From Betaproteobacteria bacterium (GTDB lineage: Bacteria; Pseudomonadota; Gammaproteobacteria; Burkholderiales; Ga0077523): a DNA stretch of 64,000 bases. The translations under genes were made by a program, and so were the position numbers. Below are positions 49,552-58,072 of this stretch, piece after piece (position 1 is the first letter of the stretch; the number at the start of each line of letters is the position of its first letter). The stretch lies in NCBI GenBank assembly GCA_016125475.1, contig WGLR01000019.1:184746-248745 (forward strand), written 5' to 3'. The notes under the pieces are model-generated. The model was given only the letters and a program-made list of their open reading frames with translations, was not told the origin of the DNA and searched no databases.

Positions 49552-51430
49552 CGCCACTGGCGACGGCATTTTCGAGACCATCCTGCGCGCGCGCGACGAA
49601 GCGACGCAGGTGGTGAAGAATTTCGCCGAGCAGACGAAGCAGGCCCTCACGGGGACCGGGAAAACGGCCGAGGATGCCGGCAAGAAGGTGCAGGAGGCCG
49701 AAAAGGAAACCTCCGGCTCCTTCGGGCTGATTGCCAAGGGGGCCGCCGGCGCAGCCGTGGCCGCCGCCGCTTTCGGGGTGGCACTGGTCAAATCCGGCGT
49801 CGACGCGGCGGACGCGGCTGGCAAGGCCGCCGAGCGCATTGGTATCACCGTCGAGAAACTCACGGCCCTGCAGTATGCGGCGCAGCTCGCCGACGTCGAT
49901 GCGTCGAAGCTGAACGAGTCGCTGCTCATCTTCAACCGCAACCTCGATCAGGCCGCAGATACCGGGAAGGGTCGGGCCGCGAAGGCGATCGAAGAACTCG
50001 GACTGAGCGCAGAGGCGCTGAAGAAGGTCGGGGTCGACGAAGCCCTCCTGCGCATCGCTGACGCGATGGCGAAGCTCCCCGACCCGGCCGACGCCGGTCG
50101 AATCTCGATCGACCTCTTCGGCCGCAGCAATGCTGCGATGGCGAACGTCCTATCGGGTGGGCGGGAGCAGGTCGTCGGGATGATGCGTGAGGCAGGCGAA
50201 CTCGGCGCGGTTATCACGACCGGCACAGCGAAAGCCGCAGACGGCTTCAACAATTCCCTCACGAAGATGCAGGTGAACCTCGGGGGCATCCGCACACAGG
50301 TCACCAACGAGATCGCGCCGTCGTTCTCCCAACTCGTTGGCATCTTTCAGGAGACGGTCACGAGGTCCGGTGCGGTGGACGGCGCCGCGAAAATCCTTAC
50401 TGTGACCCTCAAGACGCTCGCGTTCGGCGTCAACCTGGTCGGGGATGCGTTCGGGATTGCCGGGCGCCTTCTGGGCGGTTCCGCGGCGATCATCGGCGCG
50501 GTTCTCAAGGGAGAGTTCCGCGAAGCATTCCGCATCGGCAAGGAGCTGACGAGCGGCATTGATGACACGCTGAAGCGCTCACAGCAGATCTACCGTCAGA
50601 TTCTCGACCTCGACAGCCAGGTACAGCAGCAGGAGAAAAAGGCGGCGACGCGCCCTGGGTTCAAGAAGTCCGGCTACGACCAGGGCGGCGACCAGTTCGG
50701 GGGCGGCTTCATCAAGACCGCCTACGGCGGCGGGAGCGGCGGCTTCACCTATTCGGACGTCCTCCCGGGCGCCGAGCTGATCACGGCGCAGAGCAAGGAC
50801 GCGGAGGAAGCGCTCTCGCAGCATCAGCAGACAGTCGAGCAGATGTCCCGGGCGCATTACATCACCCTGCAGCAGTACGACACTTCCGCCCGTGCAATTC
50901 GCTTCCAGACGGGAGTGAAGTACGACAAGCTTTCGCTCGACGCGTCGGCCTTCTTCTTCGGTCAGCTCGGCGCGCTGATGCAGACGAAGTCTCGCGCGCT
51001 GTTCGAGGTCGGCAAGGCGGGCGCGATCGCCGAGACGATCATCCAGACCTACCGGGCCGCCCAGGGCGCGTATGCGGCACTCGCCTCGATCCCGTATGTC
51101 GGGCCGGCACTCGGCGCGGCCGCGGCGGCGGCTGCAATCGCGGTGGGCTTCGCGCGCGTCCAGGCAATTCGGTCGACGAGCTTCGGGGGGGCGTCCGGAT
51201 CGCCGGTGCTCACCTCGGGTGGCGCGTCCGGTCCCGTTGTCTCGTCCGGGACACCGGTCGCGGTGCCCGCACAGCCCTACGCGACACAGACGCTCGCCAC
51301 GCCCCAGCAGCAGGTGAACATCACCCTGCAGGGCTCGGCCTTCTCGGCGAACACCATTCGCGACGAGCTGATTCCGCTGCTCAACGACGCGCTCGGTGAT
51401 GGCGTGAAGCTGAACGTGAGCACGGCATGA
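49541..51430 (+). CDS. Tail tape measure protein (inner prophage)
   Basis: 629 residues. Starts FETILRARDEATQVVKNFAEQ, then a hydrophobic segment near 70-88, helical repeats, and an alanine-rich hydrophobic region near 510-545. The C-terminal 160 residues are nearly the same as in the outer element. The protein sets tail length (about 0.15 nm per residue gives roughly 95 nm) and its C-terminus normally docks to the tail tip. Confidence 0.92.
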   Translation: MAVSATGDGIFETILRARDEATQVVKNFAEQTKQALTGTGKTAEDAGKKVQEAEKETSGSFGLIAKGAAGAAVAAAAFGVALVKSGVDAADAAGKAAERIGITVEKLTALQYAAQLADVDASKLNESLLIFNRNLDQAADTGKGRAAKAIEELGLSAEALKKVGVDEALLRIADAMAKLPDPADAGRISIDLFGRSNAAMANVLSGGREQVVGMMREAGELGAVITTGTAKAADGFNNSLTKMQVNLGGIRTQVTNEIAPSFSQLVGIFQETVTRSGAVDGAAKILTVTLKTLAFGVNLVGDAFGIAGRLLGGSAAIIGAVLKGEFREAFRIGKELTSGIDDTLKRSQQIYRQILDLDSQVQQQEKKAATRPGFKKSGYDQGGDQFGGGFIKTAYGGGSGGFTYSDVLPGAELITAQSKDAEEALSQHQQTVEQMSRAHYITLQQYDTSARAIRFQTGVKYDKLSLDASAFFFGQLGALMQTKSRALFEVGKAGAIAETIIQTYRAAQGAYAALASIPYVGPALGAAAAAAAIAVGFARVQAIRSTSFGGASGSPVLTSGGASGPVVSSGTPVAVPAQPYATQTLATPQQQVNITLQGSAFSANTIRDELIPLLNDALGDGVKLNVSTA

Positions 51431-52188
51431 GCACCGCGCTGCCGCTCATCCTGTACGAGTCGATCTTCACCGACGGAACGGTGACGGCGAGCACCACGGC
51501 GACCGGCTTTTCACCCCTCAACCTTGCGGACTGGCGACCATACACCTGGTGGAAACCGACCGCGATGAACGCGGACGTCTACATCGACGCGGGCGCGGCC
51601 AGGACGATCGATTACTGGGCTCTGTTCGGCCACGATCTCTATTCGAAGGGAGTCACGAACGTCTACTTGTACGGGTCGTCGAGCGCCGTCTATTCGCCGC
51701 AGACACTCGTCGACTCGTTCGTTCCCTCGTCGGACGGCCCGGTTGTGCGCACCATCGCGTCCTCGGGTTCGTGGAGATACTGGCGGATCACCGTCGCTGG
51801 CTCGACAGCTCCGTCCCTCGCGATCGCGGCAGTGGGAAACAAGCTTCAGATGCCTCGCTTTCTTCCGCGCGGCTTCGACCCCATTCTGCGCAACCCGGTC
51901 TCGACGGTGAACCGATCCCAGGCCGGCAACCCGCTCGGCCGCGCCATCCAGTTCGAGGAGTGGCGCTCCGAACTGGCATTCACGCGCGTCGACTGGTCGT
52001 GGCTGCGGGCCACGTGGCAGCCGGCGTGGCGCAATCATCTGCGCGGTTCGCCCTTCCTGTTCGCGTGGGACGTAACCGATCACGCCGACGAGGTCTATCT
52101 CGTCCAGGCGACCGGGGGATACTCGGCGCCCCATGTGGGCGGGTCGTTGGCGGAATTGCGATTCGAGGTGAGCGGTGCCGCTACCTAG
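51427..52188 (+). CDS. Distal tail-type protein
   Basis: 253 residues: ADVYIDAGAARTIDYWALFGHDLY and a beta-sandwich pattern with a C-terminal GGSLAELRFEVSGA. This is typical of the minor tail protein that follows the tape measure in GTA- and Mu-like siphovirus tails. It overlaps both neighbours. Confidence 0.65.
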   Translation: MSTALPLILYESIFTDGTVTASTTATGFSPLNLADWRPYTWWKPTAMNADVYIDAGAARTIDYWALFGHDLYSKGVTNVYLYGSSSAVYSPQTLVDSFVPSSDGPVVRTIASSGSWRYWRITVAGSTAPSLAIAAVGNKLQMPRFLPRGFDPILRNPVSTVNRSQAGNPLGRAIQFEEWRSELAFTRVDWSWLRATWQPAWRNHLRGSPFLFAWDVTDHADEVYLVQATGGYSAPHVGGSLAELRFEVSGAAT

Positions 52189-54139
52189 CACGACAGCCCG
52201 CGACACTGCGCGCCAGGCGCATGAGCGCGTGCCGGTGGTCGTCCTCGAGCTGGACCTCGACACGTGCGCGAACACTTTCGGCGTGTCGCCCTGCACGGCC
52301 ACCGGCACCGAGTGTTACAACACGTTCGCCACCTGCAAGGATCGGCCGAATTTCAACCGATCGACGAAGACGGTGAAGTTCTGCTCGCGCGGGACACCGA
52401 TTCCGCCGGGCGAGACGCTGCGCCCCTACCTGGTCGACATCACCGGCGCGGTCACGTCGATCGACATCGAGAAGGGATTTGCCGCGCGGGCCTCACTGAC
52501 GGCCCGCCTGACCGACGAGCCGGACGCCGACATCGAGATGGACCCGTATGTGGCCTCGCGCGCTTCAGCGGCTCAGGGGACCTTCTGGACGCGCCTGCTA
52601 CGCAGAAACCCGAATTACATCGGCCGCACGGCGCGGGTGCGCCGGGGCTACGCGGTGACGCCCTGGGATTGGGACACGTTCCAGGACGAGCGGTACGTGA
52701 TCGATCGCATCGCTCAAGGCGCGAATGGCGAGATCTCGATCACGCTGAAGGACCCGACGAAGCTGGCTGACCGCGGGAAGATTCCGGTCCCCACAGACGG
52801 AAAGCTCCTCGAGCAGCTCAAGGGCGTCGCGGCGACCGGCCTGGTGCAGGCAGCCACCTCGACGACCATCCAGTTCGACCCGCAGGCCGACAGCAATGAC
52901 GACGCTCTGAACGGGTTCGAGGTCGCGATCCTTAATTCGACCGGAGCCGGGCAGAGGCGGACGATCTCCGACTACGACGGCGCCACGCGGACCGCAACGA
53001 TCTCGAGCGCCTGGGCGGTCGCGCCGGACACGACCAGCACCTACGAAGTCGGCGCCCTCTCTCTGACGCTCACGAGCGGCAAGGGGTCGCAGTATCCCGA
53101 CCCGGCCAGCACGGGCAAGCGGGAGTTCATCCGGATCGGTGAGGAAGTCATCGAGTACACCGCGGTCTCGGGTGACGTCCTGTCGTGGGACAGCGGCGAG
53201 AATCGTGCGCAGTTCGGCACCACGCGGGCGGATCACGCGAAGGGCGAGGTCGTTCAGCTCTGCCGCGCATGGTTCGACGAGCCGGTCACCGACGTGATCG
53301 TCGACCTCCTCGAGGAGTCCGACATGCCCTCGGCCTGGATCGACACCACGGGGATCGCCGCGATCGAGTCGGAGTGGTACGGCGAGCAGTTTCACGTCAC
53401 CGCGTGCCTCTCGGAGCCTGAGAGCGCGACGAGCCTCCTCGAGGACCTGCTGCCGCAGATCAGCGCTGTGCTCTGGTGGGAGCCGGGTGCGCAGAAGGTG
53501 AAGATGGACGTGCTCCTCGCGAAGCTCGCCAGCCCGCCAGAGTGGACCGACGAGGCGACGCTGATCGAGGGCTCCGTCGCCGTCGACACGCTGGACGATC
53601 TTCGCCTGACCTACGCGGCGGCGTTTCACGGGCTCACGAGCGCCACGGCGAACCGGAAGGAAGCGAAGTATTACGGTTTCGGCGAGATCGCCATCGACAC
53701 CGACGCCGAGAGCGCGAACGAATACGGCGACCGGCGCACGCAAGTCACCTTCTCGAGGTGGTTTCCCGAGGCGTCCGCGGTGGCGATGCGCTGCTATGTC
53801 GGTCGTCTCCTGGTGCAACGGCGTGATGCCCCGAAACGCATCCGGGCGCAGATTGACCCGAAGGACCACGAACTCGCCGCGGCCGACGCGGTGGACGTTC
53901 TCACCGCCCAGCTCGTCGACGACACCGGCGACCCGATCGCGACGCGCTGCATCCTGACGAAGTGGGATGACCGCGGCGACCGGGTGAATGTGGAGCTTCG
54001 GACGCTGCCGGCCGGGCGTACCTATGGGTACATCGCCCCGGACGGAACGGCGGACCACCCGACCGACACCGTCTACGCGCACATCAGCAACGACACCCCG
54101 ACGATGGGAGACGGCTCCGCGCCGTATCTGATCCTATGA
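52175..54139 (+). CDS. Tail tip/hub protein with Cys cluster
   Basis: 654 residues from GTG. N-terminal region has four cysteines in the order CAN-x5-PC-x5-ECYNT-x3-TC, as in lambda gpL-type tail tip proteins that hold an iron-sulfur cluster. The rest has hub-type repeats and a C-terminal beta domain. It should form the tail tip from which fibres extend. Iron-sulfur binding is inferred from the cysteine pattern. Confidence 0.65.
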   Translation: MPLPSTTARDTARQAHERVPVVVLELDLDTCANTFGVSPCTATGTECYNTFATCKDRPNFNRSTKTVKFCSRGTPIPPGETLRPYLVDITGAVTSIDIEKGFAARASLTARLTDEPDADIEMDPYVASRASAAQGTFWTRLLRRNPNYIGRTARVRRGYAVTPWDWDTFQDERYVIDRIAQGANGEISITLKDPTKLADRGKIPVPTDGKLLEQLKGVAATGLVQAATSTTIQFDPQADSNDDALNGFEVAILNSTGAGQRRTISDYDGATRTATISSAWAVAPDTTSTYEVGALSLTLTSGKGSQYPDPASTGKREFIRIGEEVIEYTAVSGDVLSWDSGENRAQFGTTRADHAKGEVVQLCRAWFDEPVTDVIVDLLEESDMPSAWIDTTGIAAIESEWYGEQFHVTACLSEPESATSLLEDLLPQISAVLWWEPGAQKVKMDVLLAKLASPPEWTDEATLIEGSVAVDTLDDLRLTYAAAFHGLTSATANRKEAKYYGFGEIAIDTDAESANEYGDRRTQVTFSRWFPEASAVAMRCYVGRLLVQRRDAPKRIRAQIDPKDHELAAADAVDVLTAQLVDDTGDPIATRCILTKWDDRGDRVNVELRTLPAGRTYGYIAPDGTADHPTDTVYAHISNDTPTMGDGSAPYLIL

Positions 54140-55608
54140 CTGCGATCTCCAAGACCTTCACCGCTGTCTCTGACGCCCAGGTCGACGCCGATTCCCCGCT
54201 GACGGAGTCGCTGCTCACAGCGCTGCGGGACAACGCGATTCACCTGCGCGAGTGGCTCGGCGCCTCTTTCACCGCTGGTGCCGTCCAGGACCACAACCAC
54301 GACGGGGTGAATTCGGCGCTGATCGAGGTCGGGCCGAACTACGTGCGCAACGGGTCGTTCGAATCGGGCGAGTCCGGGTGGACCTTTCAGGACTTTGCCG
54401 GGGGCGCGCACGCGATCAATTCCTCCGGCGGTGCGAACGGCACGAAACGCCTCGCCATCACCTCGACGGTCCTGGCGAATGGTGGCGGCCAGGCGATCAC
54501 CAACGACTACATCTCGGTCGGGGATAACGAGCCGATCAGCATGCAGTGGTGGGTGCACGCATCGACCTCCGGCGTCTCCGCCAACGTGCAGGTGCTCTGG
54601 TACGACAGCGCGAAATCGCTGATCAGCCAGAGCGACATCTACTCGGTAACCTCCGCCCCGACAAGCGCGAGCCGCTACGTCGGGCGGGTCGCCGCGCCGA
54701 CGAACGCGCGCTACTTCCGCATCAAGGTTGTGGGCGGTGTCCCTGCATCCGGCAGCGCGGTCGGGACGGTCTACTACGACGGGATCGTCGTCACGCGGGC
54801 CATCGAGCAATCGAACATCTGGACGGGACAGATCGGTCAGGCCGAGATTCGAACGTCAACGGGTTCCGTGTCCGTCGTCTCCGGCTCTGGGCATTTCGCG
54901 TTACCGGGGGGCGAATACGGGTTCTATCCGCAGTTGCGAGGAACTGGCGGTACGGTGACGGCCAACATTGCATCTGGGTATATAGCAACGGGCTCGAACG
55001 TGACCGTGATCTATCTGAATGCATCCCTGGCGGGTTACGCCACACAGCGCTATGTGCAGGCGTCGCCGCCCTATGATCTGGGCAACGGTGATGTCCCGCT
55101 GTTCGTCTTTGCAGAGGTGGATCGATCCACCGGGGCGGTAGTCAGCGCGTGGGCGGCCGAGGATCCCCCCTGGGCCAACAACGGCCCGACGTGTATCAGA
55201 GCCGACGTCATGCTCGGGAGTCGGAAGTTCCGCTACGCCCGGCCCAACGGTCGGGAACTGGTGGATCGCCTGAGGGCTGGGCGCATCACGGCCGACGCAA
55301 TGGCGAAGGCGCTCTGTGCGCCGCCAGATCTGATCGAGATCACTCAGGATGTGAAGCAGGCCGACATGGCGGCGATTCCCCACCCGTTCGTCGCGCACGA
55401 CGGAGCGGCGCGCCGCGTGGTGATGCTTGACCCGATCGGCGCTTCGGCAGAGCAGTTGCAGGCATTGCAGCGCGACGGCGCATGGGTGGCCGACCTGCTG
55501 ATGTCTGGCGACATCGTCCTGGACTCCGAACCTCTCACCGCGAAGGCGCCGCCCGGTGTCATGCCGGTCGGCTGGAAGTGGAAATCCAACCAAGGAGTAA
55601 GCCCGTGA
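54136..55608 (+). CDS. Tail fibre-like protein with carbohydrate-binding-type domain
   Basis: 490 residues. SLLTALRDNAIHLREWLG is a common fibre-attachment start; residues about 70-220 form a CBM-like jelly roll (NGSFESGESGWTF, RYFRIKVVGG); the C-terminal part holds a globular domain. Likely host recognition. It is the last virion gene. Confidence 0.65.
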   Translation: MTAISKTFTAVSDAQVDADSPLTESLLTALRDNAIHLREWLGASFTAGAVQDHNHDGVNSALIEVGPNYVRNGSFESGESGWTFQDFAGGAHAINSSGGANGTKRLAITSTVLANGGGQAITNDYISVGDNEPISMQWWVHASTSGVSANVQVLWYDSAKSLISQSDIYSVTSAPTSASRYVGRVAAPTNARYFRIKVVGGVPASGSAVGTVYYDGIVVTRAIEQSNIWTGQIGQAEIRTSTGSVSVVSGSGHFALPGGEYGFYPQLRGTGGTVTANIASGYIATGSNVTVIYLNASLAGYATQRYVQASPPYDLGNGDVPLFVFAEVDRSTGAVVSAWAAEDPPWANNGPTCIRADVMLGSRKFRYARPNGRELVDRLRAGRITADAMAKALCAPPDLIEITQDVKQADMAAIPHPFVAHDGAARRVVMLDPIGASAEQLQALQRDGAWVADLLMSGDIVLDSEPLTAKAPPGVMPVGWKWKSNQGVSP

Positions 55609-56141
55609 CATTGCACCGCATCACTGGAGTTCTCGCTGCCATTGTCGTCCTGTTTGTCTCGGCCTGCGCCCTGTTCGGCGGAGGCGGTGGCAGTGGTCCG
55701 TCGCCGGTTCCGGCCAAGGCGGCACAGATATCGTGCGCCGACGTGCGCAACCCGGATCGGCCGTCCGCCTGCGTGGGCCAGAAGTCGGTCGGTCTGCAGA
55801 TCGTGCCCGAAGCTGTCGCGGCCGAAACGGTCGTCGACCGCGGCCAGGTGTCACGGTCGGAGCTGATCAGCGTCGCCTCGACCGTGGACAACCTGACGGC
55901 CGGCCCCTTCGAGGGATGGGTCGAAGCCCGCTTCGACGCAGGCTGCAACGGGGCTGACGAATGGGTCATCGTCCCGCGTTACGCCGTCCAGATCGGCGTC
56001 GGAGAGAGCGTGAATGTCTCGGCCGGCGGCCAGTGCGGCGACATGCCGCTCGGGCCGAGGACACTGACCGCGACCGCCTACGCGGCCGACGGAACGACGG
56101 TCGTTGACCGGGTGATCGTCCGGTTCGAGCTGGTCGACTAG
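55605..56141 (+). CDS. Lipoprotein at prophage right end
   Basis: 178 residues from GTG. Type II signal peptide (GVLAAIVVLFVSAC, lipobox VSAC), a glycine linker, then a beta-rich domain with four cysteines likely paired in disulfides. It would be anchored in the outer or inner membrane. Position at the right end, 100 bp from the terminus, fits a lysogenic conversion or superinfection exclusion gene, or a virion-linked lipoprotein; neither is proven. Confidence 0.65.
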   Translation: MTLHRITGVLAAIVVLFVSACALFGGGGGSGPSPVPAKAAQISCADVRNPDRPSACVGQKSVGLQIVPEAVAAETVVDRGQVSRSELISVASTVDNLTAGPFEGWVEARFDAGCNGADEWVIVPRYAVQIGVGESVNVSAGGQCGDMPLGPRTLTATAYAADGTTVVDRVIVRFELVD

Positions 56142-56241
56142 CGCCGCGATCTTCCGGCGTTCGGGCGTGACGTTGCCGGTGGTGGAATTTTGCTGCGCCG
56201 GGTGGAAATTCGCGCGCTCCTAATTTTCACGTCAGAAGGCG
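56142..56241 (+). other. Right end of inner prophage with transposase-site-like repeats
   Basis: Contains GTGGAATTTTGCTGCGCCGGG, GTGGAAATTCGCGCG and, inverted, AATTTTCACGTC at 56222-56233. The TGCGCCGGGTG part is shared with the left end (near 17646). Last base is set by the CTCAG duplication. Confidence 0.6.
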
Positions 56242-56246
56242 CTCAG
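56242..56246. repeat. Target-site duplication CTCAG, right copy
   Basis: Directly outside the right terminus of the inner prophage; pairs with 17568-17572. Confidence 0.7.
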
Positions 56247-56551
56247 TTTTCGCGTCGCGCTTCAGCCTCGGCATGTGCAAACGTCAGTTGAGCTGCGTGA
56301 ACAATGCCCGCTTCGTGATTCTCGACGTCAGGATCAGCGGTGTCACGAACCCGCGCGGCGCAGCCCACCCCATTCACCAGTGAAAAAAGTGCGCCGATAT
56401 CGCGAGCGAGATCGTCGTGGGCACCCACCAGGCGAGCGACAATCCCATCGGGAGCAGCGTGCGAAGGCAGACCTTCGAACGCATCCGCAAGGAGCCCCCG
56501 TAGCTCCTTCAAGCGGCCTTCGCGATCGTAGTCCGGAAGCTTCTTGCCCAT
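56243..56551 (-). CDS. Hypothetical early protein (outer element)
   Basis: 102 residues from an ATG with AAGGAG upstream. Helical, with EGRLKELRGLLADAFEGLP near the start and an acidic, alanine-rich end. Its TGA stop lies in the CTCAG duplication, so the inner prophage inserted at its very end without changing the protein. No family recognised. Confidence 0.6.
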   Translation of the reverse strand: MGKKLPDYDREGRLKELRGLLADAFEGLPSHAAPDGIVARLVGAHDDLARDIGALFSLVNGVGCAARVRDTADPDVENHEAGIVHAAQLTFAHAEAEARREN

Positions 56552-56613
56552 CTGATTCTCCTTCGTTTGGTAGTTGAATGGCGCGCAACCGGGCGCCTCT
56601 GAGAACAGAGGAC

Positions 56614-56880
56614 TCACGCCCCAGTCGCACTTTCGGAGTCTGTGGCAACGCGCGTGTCCCGCGCCCTCCTATGTCCCTCGTCGGTGCCGGCATGCCAAGC
56701 GTCTGCTTGCGCCGTGCCCGACCCGAAAGGACATTGCATGCGGTCGATTTCGCCGAACCGATAGCGAAGCGCTTCGAGCACACCAGACTTGTACTCGTTG
56801 CTGCGGGCCTCCCTGTAGCTGGGAAACGCCTGAGCGAAAACATACTGGGCGGTCGGCATATTGCTCACCGCCTCAGGCAT
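56614..56880 (-). CDS. Small protein with RMF-like motif (outer element)
   Basis: 88 residues. YKSGVLEALRYRFGEIDRMQCPFGSGTAQADAWHAGTDEGH has the CP(F/Y)...W..G pattern of ribosome modulation factor/CrpP-like small proteins, which phages and mobile elements often carry. Whether it acts on ribosomes is unknown. It overlaps the ATPase stop by 8 bp. Confidence 0.5.
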   Translation of the reverse strand: MPEAVSNMPTAQYVFAQAFPSYREARSNEYKSGVLEALRYRFGEIDRMQCPFGSGTAQADAWHAGTDEGHRRARDTRVATDSESATGA

Positions 56881-57721
56881 GCCGGGCGTGAACCGCCTTC
56901 ACGCGCCGGGACCCATCGTTGAACGCTTCCCGCATCGCGCGAGCGGCGAGGTTGTCCGTGAGCAGCGGGGTTCCGCCACGCGTGACGATCGTCGCGACGG
57001 CGTCGTCCTCGAAGATCTGGTCGACGGACGCCCCGGCCTGCGCCAGGCGCCACGACAGGTAATCCGGCATGTGCTTTCGCTGGTCGCCGAGGTCCACGAG
57101 CTGGCAACGCTCGGCAAACTCCTTCAGGCCGTCGTTCAGCTCGATCTTCTGCCGTAGGCCGTGCGTGCGCTTTTCGTCGGTCCAGCTCGAGCCGCAGATG
57201 ATCACGGCGAGGTTTCGGAACAGCAGACCCGAGTCCCAGAGGCGCTTGAGCGCGATGAAGAATCCGGACGGCAGGTCGTGCGCCTCGTCGATCGCAAGCA
57301 CCGGCCATTCGCCGCGCTGCGCGGCTCTCGCGAGGAGCATTCGGGCGAGCTTGTCCCGACGCGCGGACTCTCGCGGGATCGGCCTGTCCGCTCCTCCGAG
57401 TTCTTCGATCACCGCGACGACCAGGTCTGTCGCAGTCATCGAGCGGCGGTCAACTCGCTCCGGCAGAATGAGCCGGTAATGCGGGTCGCCGAGCATCTGG
57501 ATCATCGCCGCGCGAAAGAGCGTGCTCTTCCCGGACCCGTAGTCACCAGTAATGGCGAGGATCTGCTGACGCTGGGCCGCCGTCAGGATGATCTGGCGAA
57601 GCGTCTCGAGGGTCGGGTTCGTCCAGACATGACGCGCGTCCGGGATCGCGAGGAACGGGTCGGCTTGCAGGCCGAAGTGCCGGAGCACATCATGGCCAAG
57701 GGGTTCACGGATCACATTCAT
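56873..57721 (-). CDS. Transposition ATPase, MuB-like AAA protein (outer element)
   Basis: 282 residues from ATG 57721 with AAGGAAAG upstream. Walker A GDYGSGKS, Walker B VLAIDEAHDL and a sensor region ICGSSW. It would deliver target DNA to the adjacent transposase. Much shorter than the inner prophage ATPase and only distantly similar. The frame stays open upstream for 117 more codons to 58072, where a helix-turn-helix-like domain begins, so a longer 399-residue form is possible. Confidence 0.85.
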   Translation of the reverse strand: MNVIREPLGHDVLRHFGLQADPFLAIPDARHVWTNPTLETLRQIILTAAQRQQILAITGDYGSGKSTLFRAAMIQMLGDPHYRLILPERVDRRSMTATDLVVAVIEELGGADRPIPRESARRDKLARMLLARAAQRGEWPVLAIDEAHDLPSGFFIALKRLWDSGLLFRNLAVIICGSSWTDEKRTHGLRQKIELNDGLKEFAERCQLVDLGDQRKHMPDYLSWRLAQAGASVDQIFEDDAVATIVTRGGTPLLTDNLAARAMREAFNDGSRRVKAVHARHA

Positions 57722-58072
57722 TGTGCTAGCTTTCCTTGAGGTTCGGGGTTGACGGGGGTCACCTCGTAACTGACCTGAGCGCCCGGTGCGTTGCTCCCGA
57801 GAAGGGACTTCGCCACCGGGCGCGTTCTTTTTCCGTCGCCATGCGGCGGAAGGACTGAGATTTCGTGCCGCGAGGACGGCGTTGACAGCGCGACGAAAGC
57901 CCTCCGGATCGCGCACCGGAAGCCGCCCCTCCGACCAGGCAGCACGCACGGCACGGGCGGACGCCTTGAAGCCAGCTTTCGCGATCGCCGATGAGAACGC
58001 CTGGTTGCCGCCGAGCGCCGTCACATACCGGCGCAGGATGGGAAACACCGCCTCGTCGCTCATGCCGCTCAC
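57722..58072 (-). CDS. HTH-like domain open into the ATPase frame (outer element)
   Basis: From GTG 58072 (overlapping the transposase stop) or ATG 58063: DEAVFPILRRYVTALGGNQAFSSAIAKAGFKASARAVRAAW, then PEGFRRAVNAVLAARNLS, a small helical DNA-binding-like domain of about 75 residues. The next 40 codons look non-coding and hold a strong hairpin, but no stop intervenes before the ATPase ATG. MuB also has an N-terminal DNA-binding domain, so a fused product is plausible. Confidence 0.5.
57779..57823 (+). terminator. Strong hairpin between transposase and ATPase regions (outer element)
   Basis: A 10-bp perfect stem (GCGCCCGGTG with CACCGGGCGC), an inner TCCC-GAGAA-GGGA hairpin, then GTTCTTTTT on the plus strand. 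Good intrinsic terminator for rightward transcription; on the early (leftward) message it is a stable structure just before the ATPase start. Confidence 0.6.

Larger units (their letters stand above)
17573..56241 (+). mobile_element. Complete-looking BcepMu-type transposable prophage (inner prophage), 38,669 bp
   Basis: The left terminus reads AGTGTACC then GACGTGAAAATT; the right terminus, read inward, is CGCCTTCT then GACGTGAAAATT. The shared 12-mer is exactly 8 nt from both ends, and both ends are flanked by CTCAG. The contents form a full Mu-like set: transposase, ATPase, repressor, lysis, terminase, portal, capsid, connectors, tail and tip genes. The leftward early and rightward late layout matches the BcepMu group. 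It lies inside another Mu-like element. The termini are not TG/CA as in Mu itself. Confidence 0.85.
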
